Assembly: GCA_900554335.1 (NCBI GenBank)
Contig: USGT01000002.1
Coordinates: 95,738-159,737 of the forward strand
Length of the DNA stretch: 64,000 nucleotides
Direction of reading: 5' to 3'
Origin: an uncultured Oscillospiraceae bacterium
GTDB lineage: Bacteria > Bacillota > Clostridia > Oscillospirales > Acutalibacteraceae
In this document: positions 17,219 through 25,718 of the stretch, piece by piece
Numbering within the stretch: position 1 is the stretch's first letter
Layout of the letters: every line of letters begins with the position of its first letter
Program-made: the position numbers and the translations under genes
The notes under the pieces: generated by a model
What the model was told of the DNA's origin: nothing
Seen by the model: only the letters and a program-made list of their open reading frames with translations
The model's database searches: none

Positions 17219-18586
17219 TTACTCTTCGCTGCCGCTTAAAACGCTGTAAGCAATTGCGCACTCGATTTTTTTCTTTTGCATTTCGCAAGACATTTCATAA
17301 GGCTTTTTGAGGTCTTTGTTAAACTGGTAGTTTTTCGAGCTGCAACCGCCGCAACAATAGAATTTAGCCCAGCATTTTTTGCATTTTTCTTTATGGTAGA
17401 CCGTTAATTTCAAAAATTCTTTTTTAAGGTTTTCGTTGAAAGTTCCTTCGTTTAAGTTGCCCATGATGAATTGTTCTTCGCCGACTAATTGATGGCAAGG
17501 GTAGATGTCTCCGTTTGGAGTAATTGCTACATAATCGTTGCCAAAGCCGCAGCCCTTGAGCCTTTTGGTGATGCATGGGCCTTCATTTAAGCTGATGTTG
17601 AAGTTGAAAAAGTTGATGTTTTCGCCTGATTTTTTCATTTCAATCAGCTTTTTTGTTAATTTGTCGTGCTCTTTTAAAATTTCCGGCAAATCTTTTTCGG
17701 TCACAGCGTGCTCAAAGCCGTCTCCTGCAAGGGCTGGCTCGGCTGAAATTTCGCTAAAACCGAGGTTATAAATATGCATGATGTCTTCGCTGAAATTTAA
17801 GTTTTCTTTTGTGTAAGTGCTTCTAACGTAATATTTTTTGCCGTTTCTTTTCTCTATTAATTTTTTAAATTTCGGCAAAACAACATCGTAAGAGCCTGTT
17901 CCAACTTTGGTTAATCTGAATCTGTCGTTGGTTTCTTTTCTGCCGTCAAGCGAAAGAACAACGTCGTAAATTTCTTTGTTTATGAAATCAATTTTTTCAT
18001 CATCAAGCAGCACGCCGTTCGTTGTTAGTGTGAATCTAAAGTTTTTGCCGTGCTGCTTTTCAAGGCTCCTTGCGTATTTAACGGTTTCTTTCACGACTTC
18101 GAAGTTCATTAGCGGTTCGCCGCCGAAGAAGTCCATTTCAAGGTTTTTAATGTTGCCTGATTTTGCAATAACGAAGTCAATTGCCTTTTTCGCAGTTTCA
18201 AGGCTCATGAGTTCCCTTTTGCATTTAAAGTCGCCTTTCGAAGCAAAGCAGTAGCTGCACCTTAAGTTGCAATCGTGCGAAACATTAAGGCAAATAGCTT
18301 TAATCGGCGAAGAAATTTTTTCTTCGGTAACTAGTTTTTGGTAGCTATCTTCTGAGAAGAGCTTGCCCGCAGTGTAAAGCGAAAAAAGCTCGTCAAAGGC
18401 TTCTTTTATTTCTTTTTGCGGGTATTTATCGCTGAGTTTTTTAAGAACATACGATTCAGTGTAATCAAAAAAATTCCCGGGAATATAATCCAAAATGTCG
18501 TAAGAAATATCGTCAACAAGATGGACTGACCCGCTGTTTGTGTCAATCACGAAATTATTATTTTCAAATTTAAATTTATGTATCAT
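17219..18586 (-). CDS. SCIFF peptide radical-SAM maturase (SPASM type)
   Basis: This enzyme modifies the small cysteine-rich SCIFF peptide encoded just upstream; the Clostridium thermocellum homologue CteB installs a thioether. Numbering from the Met at 18586 (MIHKFKFENN, the family's usual N-terminus), residues 1-90 form the peptide-recognition (RRE-like) domain. The radical-SAM CxxxCxxC motif is Cys106, Cys110 and Cys113. A C-terminal SPASM region has CGFGNDY, YPCHQL and the CKKCWAKFYCCGGC cluster for auxiliary iron-sulfur clusters. An upstream ATG at 18610 lies inside a hairpin loop and has no ribosome binding site. The 455-residue length is normal. Confidence 0.92.
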   Translation of the reverse strand: MIHKFKFENNNFVIDTNSGSVHLVDDISYDILDYIPGNFFDYTESYVLKKLSDKYPQKEIKEAFDELFSLYTAGKLFSEDSYQKLVTEEKISSPIKAICLNVSHDCNLRCSYCFASKGDFKCKRELMSLETAKKAIDFVIAKSGNIKNLEMDFFGGEPLMNFEVVKETVKYARSLEKQHGKNFRFTLTTNGVLLDDEKIDFINKEIYDVVLSLDGRKETNDRFRLTKVGTGSYDVVLPKFKKLIEKRNGKKYYVRSTYTKENLNFSEDIMHIYNLGFSEISAEPALAGDGFEHAVTEKDLPEILKEHDKLTKKLIEMKKSGENINFFNFNISLNEGPCITKRLKGCGFGNDYVAITPNGDIYPCHQLVGEEQFIMGNLNEGTFNENLKKEFLKLTVYHKEKCKKCWAKFYCCGGCSSKNYQFNKDLKKPYEMSCEMQKKKIECAIAYSVLSGSEE

Positions 18587-18615
18587 AAAAAATTGCCGGC
18601 TTTTAACCATGCCGG
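18586..18615 (-). terminator. Attenuator-like terminator between SCIFF peptide and maturase genes
   Basis: On the minus strand a CCGGC/GCCGG stem (18615-18611 with 18600-18596) with a ten-base loop is followed by CAATTTTTT and then immediately by the maturase ATG. An overlapping alternative stem (CGGCTTTT with AAAAGCCG) is possible. It probably makes the peptide transcript more abundant than the maturase transcript. Confidence 0.65.
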
Positions 18616-18647
18616 AAAAAAGCCGTGACTTTCACCTATCTTTTTTA

Positions 18648-18794
18648 TTATTTGTGGTTGCATTCGCATTTTTGGTTGTTAACGGTGTTGTCAACTTTTG
18701 AAGCTGTTTGGCAAGAAGCCTGGCATTCACCGCATCCGCCTGTTAAAGCTGTGTTTTTAAGGTCTTTTGTTGTTAAAGTTTTAATGTGTTTCAT
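18648..18794 (-). CDS. SCIFF-type ribosomal peptide precursor, five-cysteine variant
   Basis: This 48-residue gene encodes a peptide starting MKHIKTLTTKDLKN and ending QKCECNHK. The MKHIKTL start, the CGECQASCQ core and the position beside the maturase identify it as the SCIFF (six cysteines in forty-five residues) precursor common in Clostridia. A strong AGGAGG site lies seven bases upstream of the ATG. Only five cysteines are present (21, 24, 28, 43, 45). Compared with the usual pattern, the fourth and fifth cysteines are replaced by Ser32 and Asn36, and an extra cysteine appears at 45. Thr37, the reported acceptor position in the C. thermocellum peptide, is kept. Confidence 0.93.
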   Translation of the reverse strand: MKHIKTLTTKDLKNTALTGGCGECQASCQTASKVDNTVNNQKCECNHK

Positions 18795-18825
18795 TTTTTC
18801 CTCCTAAATTTGAGATTTCCAATCT

Positions 18826-18853
18826 ATTTTACCACATCTTGCTTTATTTTCAA
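18826..18853 (-). promoter_or_regulatory. Promoter of the SCIFF peptide-maturase unit
   Basis: On the minus strand TTGAAA (18853-18848) is 16 bases from TAAAAT (18831-18826), preceded by TGG to give an extended -10 box. It lies about 30 bases upstream of the peptide start. Confidence 0.65.
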
Positions 18854-18981
18854 ATACCTTTGTGAAAGTTTTTGCAAGTGAGGCTAAAGAATGTAATATC
18901 ATGGGCGACTTGTCTATATATATTAGTTATGTATGCAAAGAAAAAGTAAGATTTTTAAATTGCCGTTTTGGAGATGAAATT

Positions 18982-21627
18982 ATGAATTGGTGGCAGATGC
19001 TTGCAAATGACGCTGTTAGAAAGCTTGATTCAAATGTGGAAAAGGGCCTGACTAGCTTTGAAGTTAAAAAAAGGATGCTTAAATATGGCAAAAATACGCT
19101 TGAAGCTGAGCAGAAAAACAGCTTTTTGAAGAAACTTTGGCTTCAGCTTTCAGATTTTATGATAGTTACGCTTTTGGTTGCTGCAGCGGTTTCGTTTTTT
19201 TCTTCTTTCGTTAAAGGCTCGAAAGATTACATTGACGCTCTCATCATTCTTTTTATTGTTGTTTTGAATATTGTTATTGGAATTTTGCAAGAAAGCAGAG
19301 CTGAAAAGGCGATTGATTCCCTTAAAAAGCTTTCTTCGCCTAGCGCCAAAGTTTTGAGGGATTCAAAAGGCCAGAAAGTGCGCTCTGAGGAGTTAGTTCC
19401 GGGGGATATACTCATTCTTAAAGCCGGAGATTACATATGCGCTGACGCAAGAGTTTGCGAAGCTTCGGGGTTTTTCGTTGAAGAATCAGCCTTAACGGGC
19501 GAATCTTTTAGCATCCCGAAGAGTGAAAAAGCCGTTAGCGGGGAAAACCTTTCGCTCGGAGACATGAAAAGCATGGTTTTTTCAGGAACTATCGTCACGA
19601 GAGGCCACGCAAAAGCGGTTGTTACAGAAACCGGCATGAACACGCAGGTTGGAAAGATCGCTGGGCTGATGAGCGGCGAGCAAAACTTTAAAACTCCGCT
19701 TAGCAAGAAATTAGAAAAAACGGGCAAAAGGCTTGGAATTTTCATAATTTTGATTTGCGTTTTGGTTTTTGTTTTGGGGATGCTTCAAAATGTTGATTTT
19801 ATTGAAATGCTGATGATTTCAATAAGTTTAGCGGTTGCGGCTATTCCTGAGGGGCTCCCTGCGGTGGTTACGATTGTTTTGGCAACGGGCGTTAGAAGAA
19901 TGGCGGCAAGAAACACGATTGTAAGGAATCTGCCGGCGGTTGAAACTCTTGGCCACACGGCGGTGATATGCTCCGACAAAACAGGAACCTTAACCATGAA
20001 CAAAATGGAAGTTAAAGAGTTAAGGTCAGCGCTTAAACACGAAGATTTTAAAAACGATTTCGCAAAAGAAATTTTAAAGCTTGGCATGCTTTGCAACAAC
20101 TGCATAATAACCGGCGGGAACATCAAAGGCGAGCCGACCGAAAAGGCTCTTTTAACCGCAGGAATGAAAATAGGGCTTAAAAAGGCTAATTTGGAAGCTA
20201 AATTCAAAAGGGTTTTCGAGATTTCTTTTAATTCTTCAAGAAAACTCATGACGACCGTGCATGAAACGCCTGAAAGAAATTACATTTCAGTAACGAAAGG
20301 CGCACCGGATATAATCCTTAAAAAATGCAAATTTTACAAGACCGAAAACGGCATTTGCCCTTTGACTGAGGAAGTTTTAAGAGAAATTAAAAAGCAAAGC
20401 GAAGAAATGTCCAGCGAGGCTTTGAGGCTTATTGCAATCGCTTTTAAAAATTTAAACACTTTTGAAAAATGCGAAGAAGTGCTTGAAAACGAGCTTGTTT
20501 TTTGCGGCCTTGCAGGAATTGAAGACCCTGTGCGCCCTGAAGCAAAGCTTGCGGTTAAAAAGTGCAAAAAAGCAGGAATAAAACCCGTGATAATAACCGG
20601 CGACCACGCGCTGACGGCAAAAGCTATCGGGAAGGAAATAGGCATATTAGACGAAAATTCAAAAATAATAACAGGCCCGGAACTAGAAGAATTCTCGGAC
20701 GAAAAACTTGCCGAAAAAATTGAAACTTACTCCATTTTTGCAAGGGTTTCGCCGCAGCATAAGATGAGAATAATCAAAGCGCTTCAGAAAAAAGACTTGA
20801 TAGTTGCAATGACGGGCGACGGCGTTAACGACGCTCCTGCGCTTAAAGCTGCGGACATTGGCTGCGCAATGGGCAAGCACGGAACAGACGCCGCGAAAGC
20901 CGCTTCGGATATGATCATAACCGACGACAACTTTGCAACAATAGTTGAAGCGATAAAGCAGGGCAGAGGAATGTTTGAAAACATTAAAAAGACGATTCAT
21001 TTCTTGCTTTCAACTAACATCGGCGAAGTAATGGTAGTGCTTTTTGGGTTTTTAATCAAAGTTCCAACGCCTCTTTTAGCGGTGCATTTGCTGTGGATAA
21101 ACATGGTAACAGACGCCTTCCCGGCGCTTGCACTAGGCGCTAGCCCAATTGAGCCCGAAATAATGAAACGAAAACCAATTGGCAACAAAAAAGGTTTTTT
21201 CTCTGGCAGCATGATTTACAACATTATAATCGAAGGGCTTTTCATAGCTGCGGTTGGGTTTTTATCTTACACTGTTGGAAGAGTCTTTTTCGACATAGAC
21301 CCCAGCGACCCTGTAATCGGCAGAACGATGGCATTCACGACTCTTGGCCTTAGCCAGCTGATGCATGCTTTTAACGTTCAAAGCGAAAAATCTCTTTTCG
21401 AAACGGGAATTTTTGAAAATTTAAAGCTTGTTTATTCCGTTATTTTCTGCATCTTTTTGCAAATCATTTCTGTGGCTGTGCCTGCGTTTAATGGCTTTTT
21501 CAAAACGATTTGCCTGAATTTGCCGCAGTGGATTATCGTAACGCTTCTGGCAGTTTCGCCTATTTTGGTTTCTGAAGCTGAGAAAAGATTTTTAAACCCG
21601 AAAGAAAAAAATTCCTGCGAAGAATAA
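18982..21627 (+). CDS. P-type calcium-transporting ATPase (SERCA-like)
   Basis: This ATP-driven pump most likely exports Ca2+. Numbering from the ATG at 18982 (after GGAGATG; the frame is open from 18862 but has no better start), the actuator TGES is at 172-175, the phosphorylated Asp332 is in SDKTGTLT, and TGDGVNDAPALK marks the hinge. Transport-site residues match the SERCA pattern: PEGLP in helix 4 (289-293), an N-x-x-E in helix 5 (TNIGEV) and N-x-x-T-D in helix 6 (NMVTDAFP). The N-terminal cation-ATPase domain and about ten membrane helices are present in 881 residues. No metal-binding CxxC domain is seen, which argues against a copper or zinc pump. Confidence 0.92.
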   Translation: MNWWQMLANDAVRKLDSNVEKGLTSFEVKKRMLKYGKNTLEAEQKNSFLKKLWLQLSDFMIVTLLVAAAVSFFSSFVKGSKDYIDALIILFIVVLNIVIGILQESRAEKAIDSLKKLSSPSAKVLRDSKGQKVRSEELVPGDILILKAGDYICADARVCEASGFFVEESALTGESFSIPKSEKAVSGENLSLGDMKSMVFSGTIVTRGHAKAVVTETGMNTQVGKIAGLMSGEQNFKTPLSKKLEKTGKRLGIFIILICVLVFVLGMLQNVDFIEMLMISISLAVAAIPEGLPAVVTIVLATGVRRMAARNTIVRNLPAVETLGHTAVICSDKTGTLTMNKMEVKELRSALKHEDFKNDFAKEILKLGMLCNNCIITGGNIKGEPTEKALLTAGMKIGLKKANLEAKFKRVFEISFNSSRKLMTTVHETPERNYISVTKGAPDIILKKCKFYKTENGICPLTEEVLREIKKQSEEMSSEALRLIAIAFKNLNTFEKCEEVLENELVFCGLAGIEDPVRPEAKLAVKKCKKAGIKPVIITGDHALTAKAIGKEIGILDENSKIITGPELEEFSDEKLAEKIETYSIFARVSPQHKMRIIKALQKKDLIVAMTGDGVNDAPALKAADIGCAMGKHGTDAAKAASDMIITDDNFATIVEAIKQGRGMFENIKKTIHFLLSTNIGEVMVVLFGFLIKVPTPLLAVHLLWINMVTDAFPALALGASPIEPEIMKRKPIGNKKGFFSGSMIYNIIIEGLFIAAVGFLSYTVGRVFFDIDPSDPVIGRTMAFTTLGLSQLMHAFNVQSEKSLFETGIFENLKLVYSVIFCIFLQIISVAVPAFNGFFKTICLNLPQWIIVTLLAVSPILVSEAEKRFLNPKEKNSCEE

Positions 21628-21637
21628 AACGAGTATT

Positions 21638-21664
21638 CTATATTTTTTGAAAGCTACATATAAA
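21638..21664 (+). promoter_or_regulatory. Possible sigma-E-type sporulation promoter
   Basis: CTATATT at 21638-21644 and CATATAAA at 21657-21664 resemble the -35 and -10 boxes of mother-cell sigma-E promoters, but the 12-base spacer is a little short. It lies just upstream of the deacetylase gene and the sporulation genes that follow. Confidence 0.35.
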
Positions 21665-21686
21665 TTTTTACCAAGGGGGATTAACA

Positions 21687-22442
21687 ATGAAAGTTTTTGT
21701 ACTTAACCGAAAAAAATTAATGATCATCATAGGTTGCATGACTATGGCAATTGCGGGAGCTTTTGCGCTTACTGGAACGGTCTCTTTTATGGCCAGCGAA
21801 AGGAAACTGCCGATTTACTGCGTTGACAGAGAAGATAAGGTCGTGAGCATATCTTTCGACGCTGCATGGGGCAACGAGCAAACGCAAACTTTGCTTGATA
21901 TTTTGAAGGATAAAGGCGTTAAAAGCACGTTTTTCCTCGTAGGATTTTGGGCTGAGAAGTACCCTGAATCAGTAAAGGCAATCGCCGATGCCGGCCACGA
22001 CGTGGGCAACCACTCAAACACTCACCCGCACCTTCCGAAAATGGAAAAAGACAAAGTTTTGGCTCAAATAGAAGATTGCAACAAGAAAATTGAAGCTGCA
22101 GGAGCACCAAGGCCAATACTTTTCAGGCCGCCTTACGGAGACTACAACAACTGCGTGGTTGAATCCACAAACGAGCTTAAAATGCATTGCATTCAGTGGG
22201 ATGTTGACAGCCTTGACTGGAAAGACCCAACTCCAGACGATATGGTTAAAAGAATAAAAAGCAAATTGAAACCCGGCTCGATAATTCTGATGCACAACGG
22301 CGCTAAGAACACTCCGGAAGCACTGCCAAAAATCATAGATATGATAAAAGGCGAAGGCTATCAAATAGTTCCTATCTCAGAAATTATTTACAAAGAAAAT
22401 TACACAATGGATTCCCAAGGAAAGCAAAAATTAAATAAATAA
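21687..22442 (+). CDS. Polysaccharide deacetylase, PdaB-like (NodB domain)
   Basis: NodB-fold deacetylases remove N-acetyl groups from peptidoglycan or other glycans. After a basic start and one hydrophobic segment (about 11-34) that anchors or exports the protein, the NodB domain spans about 50-240. The first motif reads SFDAAWGNE with Asp58, lacking the usual second aspartate, as in the PdaB-like branch. The metal-binding histidines are His109 and His113 in HSNTHPH; RPPYGDYN and MHNGAKN follow. PdaB-like proteins are needed for spore maturation in B. subtilis, and two sporulation genes follow, so a spore role is likely but inferred. The ATG follows AAGGGGG. Confidence 0.88.
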   Translation: MKVFVLNRKKLMIIIGCMTMAIAGAFALTGTVSFMASERKLPIYCVDREDKVVSISFDAAWGNEQTQTLLDILKDKGVKSTFFLVGFWAEKYPESVKAIADAGHDVGNHSNTHPHLPKMEKDKVLAQIEDCNKKIEAAGAPRPILFRPPYGDYNNCVVESTNELKMHCIQWDVDSLDWKDPTPDDMVKRIKSKLKPGSIILMHNGAKNTPEALPKIIDMIKGEGYQIVPISEIIYKENYTMDSQGKQKLNK

Positions 22443-22526
22443 TCTTTAATTCGCGAAAGGTAATAAACAGCGCAGCGCACGAATAATATTTAGTAATAAA
22501 TGCAGGTAAAAGGAGAGGTTAAAAAA

Positions 22527-24062
22527 ATGAATTATGACGTAAGCAAAAGTAATCTAGCGGTCAGAGATTTGGTTTTTGAAGGCTGCAAAGAGGTTCCTGT
22601 AGACATGGATTTTTCTTTGCCGGATTACTGCCCTGACATTCAAAAAATCTTAAAATGCAGGGTGATTCCTAACATAAGTTCTAAGAGCATTTCGGGCGAT
22701 AGACTGAACATTGAAGGCACCGCTAAAATTAAAACTATTTATCTTGACGCTGAAAGCAAGAAGATAAGGTCTTGCGAGAATGCCATGCCGTTTTCTTGCT
22801 CGGTTGACATTAAAAGCAGCCCGGAAAATGCCGTTGCGGACGTTTCTATAAAAGTGGAATATGTTAATTGCCGAGCGGTTAGCCCCAGGAAGCTTGACAT
22901 TCACGGCTCGTTTTCGGTTTTTGCCAAAGTTTACGCTAAGAAGAATGTTGATATTTCTTCAAACGTTAGCGGCAAGGATATTCAGCAAAGAATTTCTGAC
23001 ATGAGAGTGAATAACCTTGCGGGAATCGGCCAGCAGCAGTTTTCAATCAGCGAAGCCATTGAGATGGACCAAAACAAGCCTTCGCCTGAAAGCATTATAA
23101 ATTCTGATGTTAAAGTGATTGTTAACGATTACAAAAACATGCCGAACAAAACTGTGGTTAAAGGCGAGATAATAGTTAAAATTCTTTACATAGACGATAT
23201 TTCTTCAGGCCACACCGACACTCTTAATTATTCAATTCCAATGAGCCAAATAATTGATGTTCCTTCAGTTTCGGAGGATTCAAGGTGCGTAATTAACGCT
23301 TCTGTGCTTAGCCATGACGAGCAAATTAACTCTGAAAACGAAAACGCTGCATTTATTGCATGCGAAATTAAACTTTCAGTTACGGTTATGGCTTATCAAG
23401 ACAAAGATATCTCGCTTGTTTCAGACGTTTATTCAACCGACTACGATGTTGATATTTCCACCGACCCTGTTAAAATTGACCGCCTTGTTGATAACTTCAA
23501 AGAAGAAATTGAGCATAAAGAAGTGGTGAAATTCTCTGATGTGACTCTTTCAGGGGTTGTTGACGCTTGGGTGGATTCTTGCACTGCCAGCTGCACGTGC
23601 GAAGACGGCAAACTTGAGTTTAAATGCAAAGCAAATGTTTGCGTTTTAGCGATTGACAGCGAGGAAACCCCGGTTTATGTTGAAAGGATTTTGGAGTTTA
23701 CTCACAGCAAAGCTTATGAAAGCAGCCTTGTTTGCGCAGAGTGCGAAAGCAGCATTGTTCCTGCTAAAATCAGCTTTAATCTTTCGGGCCAAAACGGCGT
23801 TGAGGTAAATTTAACTTTCGAGCTTTTCGGCCAGGTTTATTCCTGCAGGAAATGCACTATGGTTAAAGAAGTTTCTGCTGATGAATCCAAAACAGTTCAA
23901 AAAGATGGCGCTTCTTTGACGGTTTACTATGCCGAGGGCGGAGAAAACATCTGGGATATTGCGAAAAAATATTACACTTGCGCGCAAATGATTAAGGAAG
24001 AAAACGACCTTTCGGAAGACAGGGTAAGAAACAGCGGAATGCTTTTAATTCCTATGAAATAG
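22527..24062 (+). CDS. SipL-like SPOCS (DUF3794) and LysM protein
   Basis: The N-terminal two thirds contain SPOCS/DUF3794-type beta domains (VPVDMDFSLPDYCPDIQKIL and repeats of this kind through about residue 440). A LysM domain closes the protein at about 464-511 (YYAEGGENIWDIAKKYY...). This architecture is that of C. difficile SipL, the partner that ties SpoIVA to the forespore membrane and is needed for coat and cortex assembly. The next gene is spoIVA, which strengthens the assignment. The ATG at 22527 follows AAAGGAGAGG and gives 511 residues. No signal peptide is present, as expected for a mother-cell cytoplasmic protein. Confidence 0.85.
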   Translation: MNYDVSKSNLAVRDLVFEGCKEVPVDMDFSLPDYCPDIQKILKCRVIPNISSKSISGDRLNIEGTAKIKTIYLDAESKKIRSCENAMPFSCSVDIKSSPENAVADVSIKVEYVNCRAVSPRKLDIHGSFSVFAKVYAKKNVDISSNVSGKDIQQRISDMRVNNLAGIGQQQFSISEAIEMDQNKPSPESIINSDVKVIVNDYKNMPNKTVVKGEIIVKILYIDDISSGHTDTLNYSIPMSQIIDVPSVSEDSRCVINASVLSHDEQINSENENAAFIACEIKLSVTVMAYQDKDISLVSDVYSTDYDVDISTDPVKIDRLVDNFKEEIEHKEVVKFSDVTLSGVVDAWVDSCTASCTCEDGKLEFKCKANVCVLAIDSEETPVYVERILEFTHSKAYESSLVCAECESSIVPAKISFNLSGQNGVEVNLTFELFGQVYSCRKCTMVKEVSADESKTVQKDGASLTVYYAEGGENIWDIAKKYYTCAQMIKEENDLSEDRVRNSGMLLIPMK

Positions 24063-24116
24063 CCGCTTTTAGAAATTAATTTGACAATAAACAAATATTT
24101 TTCAGGAGGAAAAAAA

Positions 24117-25595
24117 GTGGAAGAACGTAATATATACAAAGATATCTCAGCGAGAACCGGCGGGGATATTTACATCGGAGTTGTGGGCCCTGTTCGCAGC
24201 GGCAAATCAACTTTCATAAAAAAATTCATGGATACACTTGTTATTCCGAACATTTCTGACGAAGTTCAAAAAGAAAGGGCAATTGATGAGCTTCCTCAAT
24301 CCGCCGCAGGGCGCACTATTATGACAACTGAGCCGAAATTCATTCCTGAAGATGCCGTTGAAGTTAACGTTGACGGTGCAGCAAGCTTCAAAGCAAGAAT
24401 GATCGACTGTGTTGGATATATCATCCCCAGTGCGCTTGGGTACATTGAAGATGACCAGCCGAGAATGGTTAAAACGCCTTGGTTTGAAGATGAAATCCCG
24501 TTTAACATGGCGGCTGAAATCGGAACGAAAAAAGTTATTACTGACCACTCAACAATAGGGCTTGTAATAACCAGCGACGGAAGCATAGGCGACATTGACA
24601 GAGCCGAATATGAGCCTGCTGAAGAAAGAGTCGTGAGCGAGCTTAAAGAGATAAACAAACCGTTCATAGTGCTGCTTAACAGCACAAGCCCGAACTCTCA
24701 AACCGTTAAAATGCTTGCACAAAGCCTTTCGGAGAAATATGGTGTTCCTGTTGTTCCCGTTAATTGCAGCGAAATTGACGAAAACGAAATTAAAAGAATT
24801 TTAGCGGAGCTTCTTTTTGAGTTCCCCGTCAGAGAAATTAAAATCGACATGCCAAGATGGGTTGGCTCTCTTGAAAAAGACCATTGGCTCAGAAGCAGCG
24901 TTTATTCCTGCATTAAAAACATCGCAAAAGATATTTCGAAAATAAGCGAGATTGAAAAGTTAATTCAAAGCCTTGAAGAGTGCGAATACGTTAGCGGCGC
25001 TGAAATTTCCGAAATAGACCTTGGCACCGGCAGCGCAAGAATCGCCGTGACTTTAGACCCTGCGCTATTTTATAGAGTTCTTGGCGAAAAAACGGGAATT
25101 GAAGTTTCTGATGAGTGCTCTTTGATGCAATCGATGATGGAACTTGCCAAAACAAGGCAAAAATACGAAAGAATAGCCAGCACATACGATGAAGTGGAAG
25201 AATCAGGCTATGGAATCGTGATGCCAACTATGGAAGAGCTGCACCTTGACGAGCCGGAAATAATAAAGCAAAACGGTAAATACGGCATAAGGCTAAGAGC
25301 TTCTGCGCCTTCAGTTCACATGATGAAAACAAACATCACAACCGAAGTAACGCCAATCGTAGGCTCCGAGCAGCAATCCGAAGAACTAGTCATGTATTTG
25401 CTTCGTGAATTCGAAGAAAATCCGGCGAAAATCTGGGAATCAAATATCTTTGGAAAGTCGCTTCATGAGCTTGTGAACGAAGGGCTGCACAACAAGCTTT
25501 ATCGCATGCCGCCTGACGCAAGAGAAAAAATCAAAGAAACCATCGAAAGAATAATAAACGAAGGTTGCAACGGCCTTGTTTGCATAATACTTTAA
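24117..25595 (+). CDS. spoIVA: Stage IV sporulation protein A
   Basis: SpoIVA is an ATPase that polymerises on the forespore surface to form the basement layer of the spore coat. The start is the GTG at 24117, eight bases after AGGAGG, giving VEERNIYKDI and exactly the 492 residues I recall for B. subtilis SpoIVA. The Walker A motif GPVRSGKST lies at about 24-32 with Lys30. The C-terminal end KETIERIINEGCNGLVCIIL matches the conserved tail. It lies 54 bases after the SipL-like gene with no terminator between, so the two partners appear cotranscribed. Confidence 0.97.
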   Translation: MEERNIYKDISARTGGDIYIGVVGPVRSGKSTFIKKFMDTLVIPNISDEVQKERAIDELPQSAAGRTIMTTEPKFIPEDAVEVNVDGAASFKARMIDCVGYIIPSALGYIEDDQPRMVKTPWFEDEIPFNMAAEIGTKKVITDHSTIGLVITSDGSIGDIDRAEYEPAEERVVSELKEINKPFIVLLNSTSPNSQTVKMLAQSLSEKYGVPVVPVNCSEIDENEIKRILAELLFEFPVREIKIDMPRWVGSLEKDHWLRSSVYSCIKNIAKDISKISEIEKLIQSLEECEYVSGAEISEIDLGTGSARIAVTLDPALFYRVLGEKTGIEVSDECSLMQSMMELAKTRQKYERIASTYDEVEESGYGIVMPTMEELHLDEPEIIKQNGKYGIRLRASAPSVHMMKTNITTEVTPIVGSEQQSEELVMYLLREFEENPAKIWESNIFGKSLHELVNEGLHNKLYRMPPDAREKIKETIERIINEGCNGLVCIIL

Positions 25596-25603
25596 AAAAT
25601 AAG

Positions 25604-25633
25604 TCCTCTCGCTTTGTTCGGGAGGATTATTTA
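25604..25633 (+). terminator. Terminator after spoIVA
   Basis: TCCTCTCG (25604-25611) pairs with CGGGAGGA (25619-25626), with flanking A/T pairs, and is followed by TTATTTAT. Confidence 0.8.
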
Positions 25634-25718
25634 TGAAAAAAATCGGTATAATTTCAAACAAGCATATGATATAATTCTAAATTGAAAAATATGTTTGTTT
25701 AGTAAAGGAAAATGCAAA

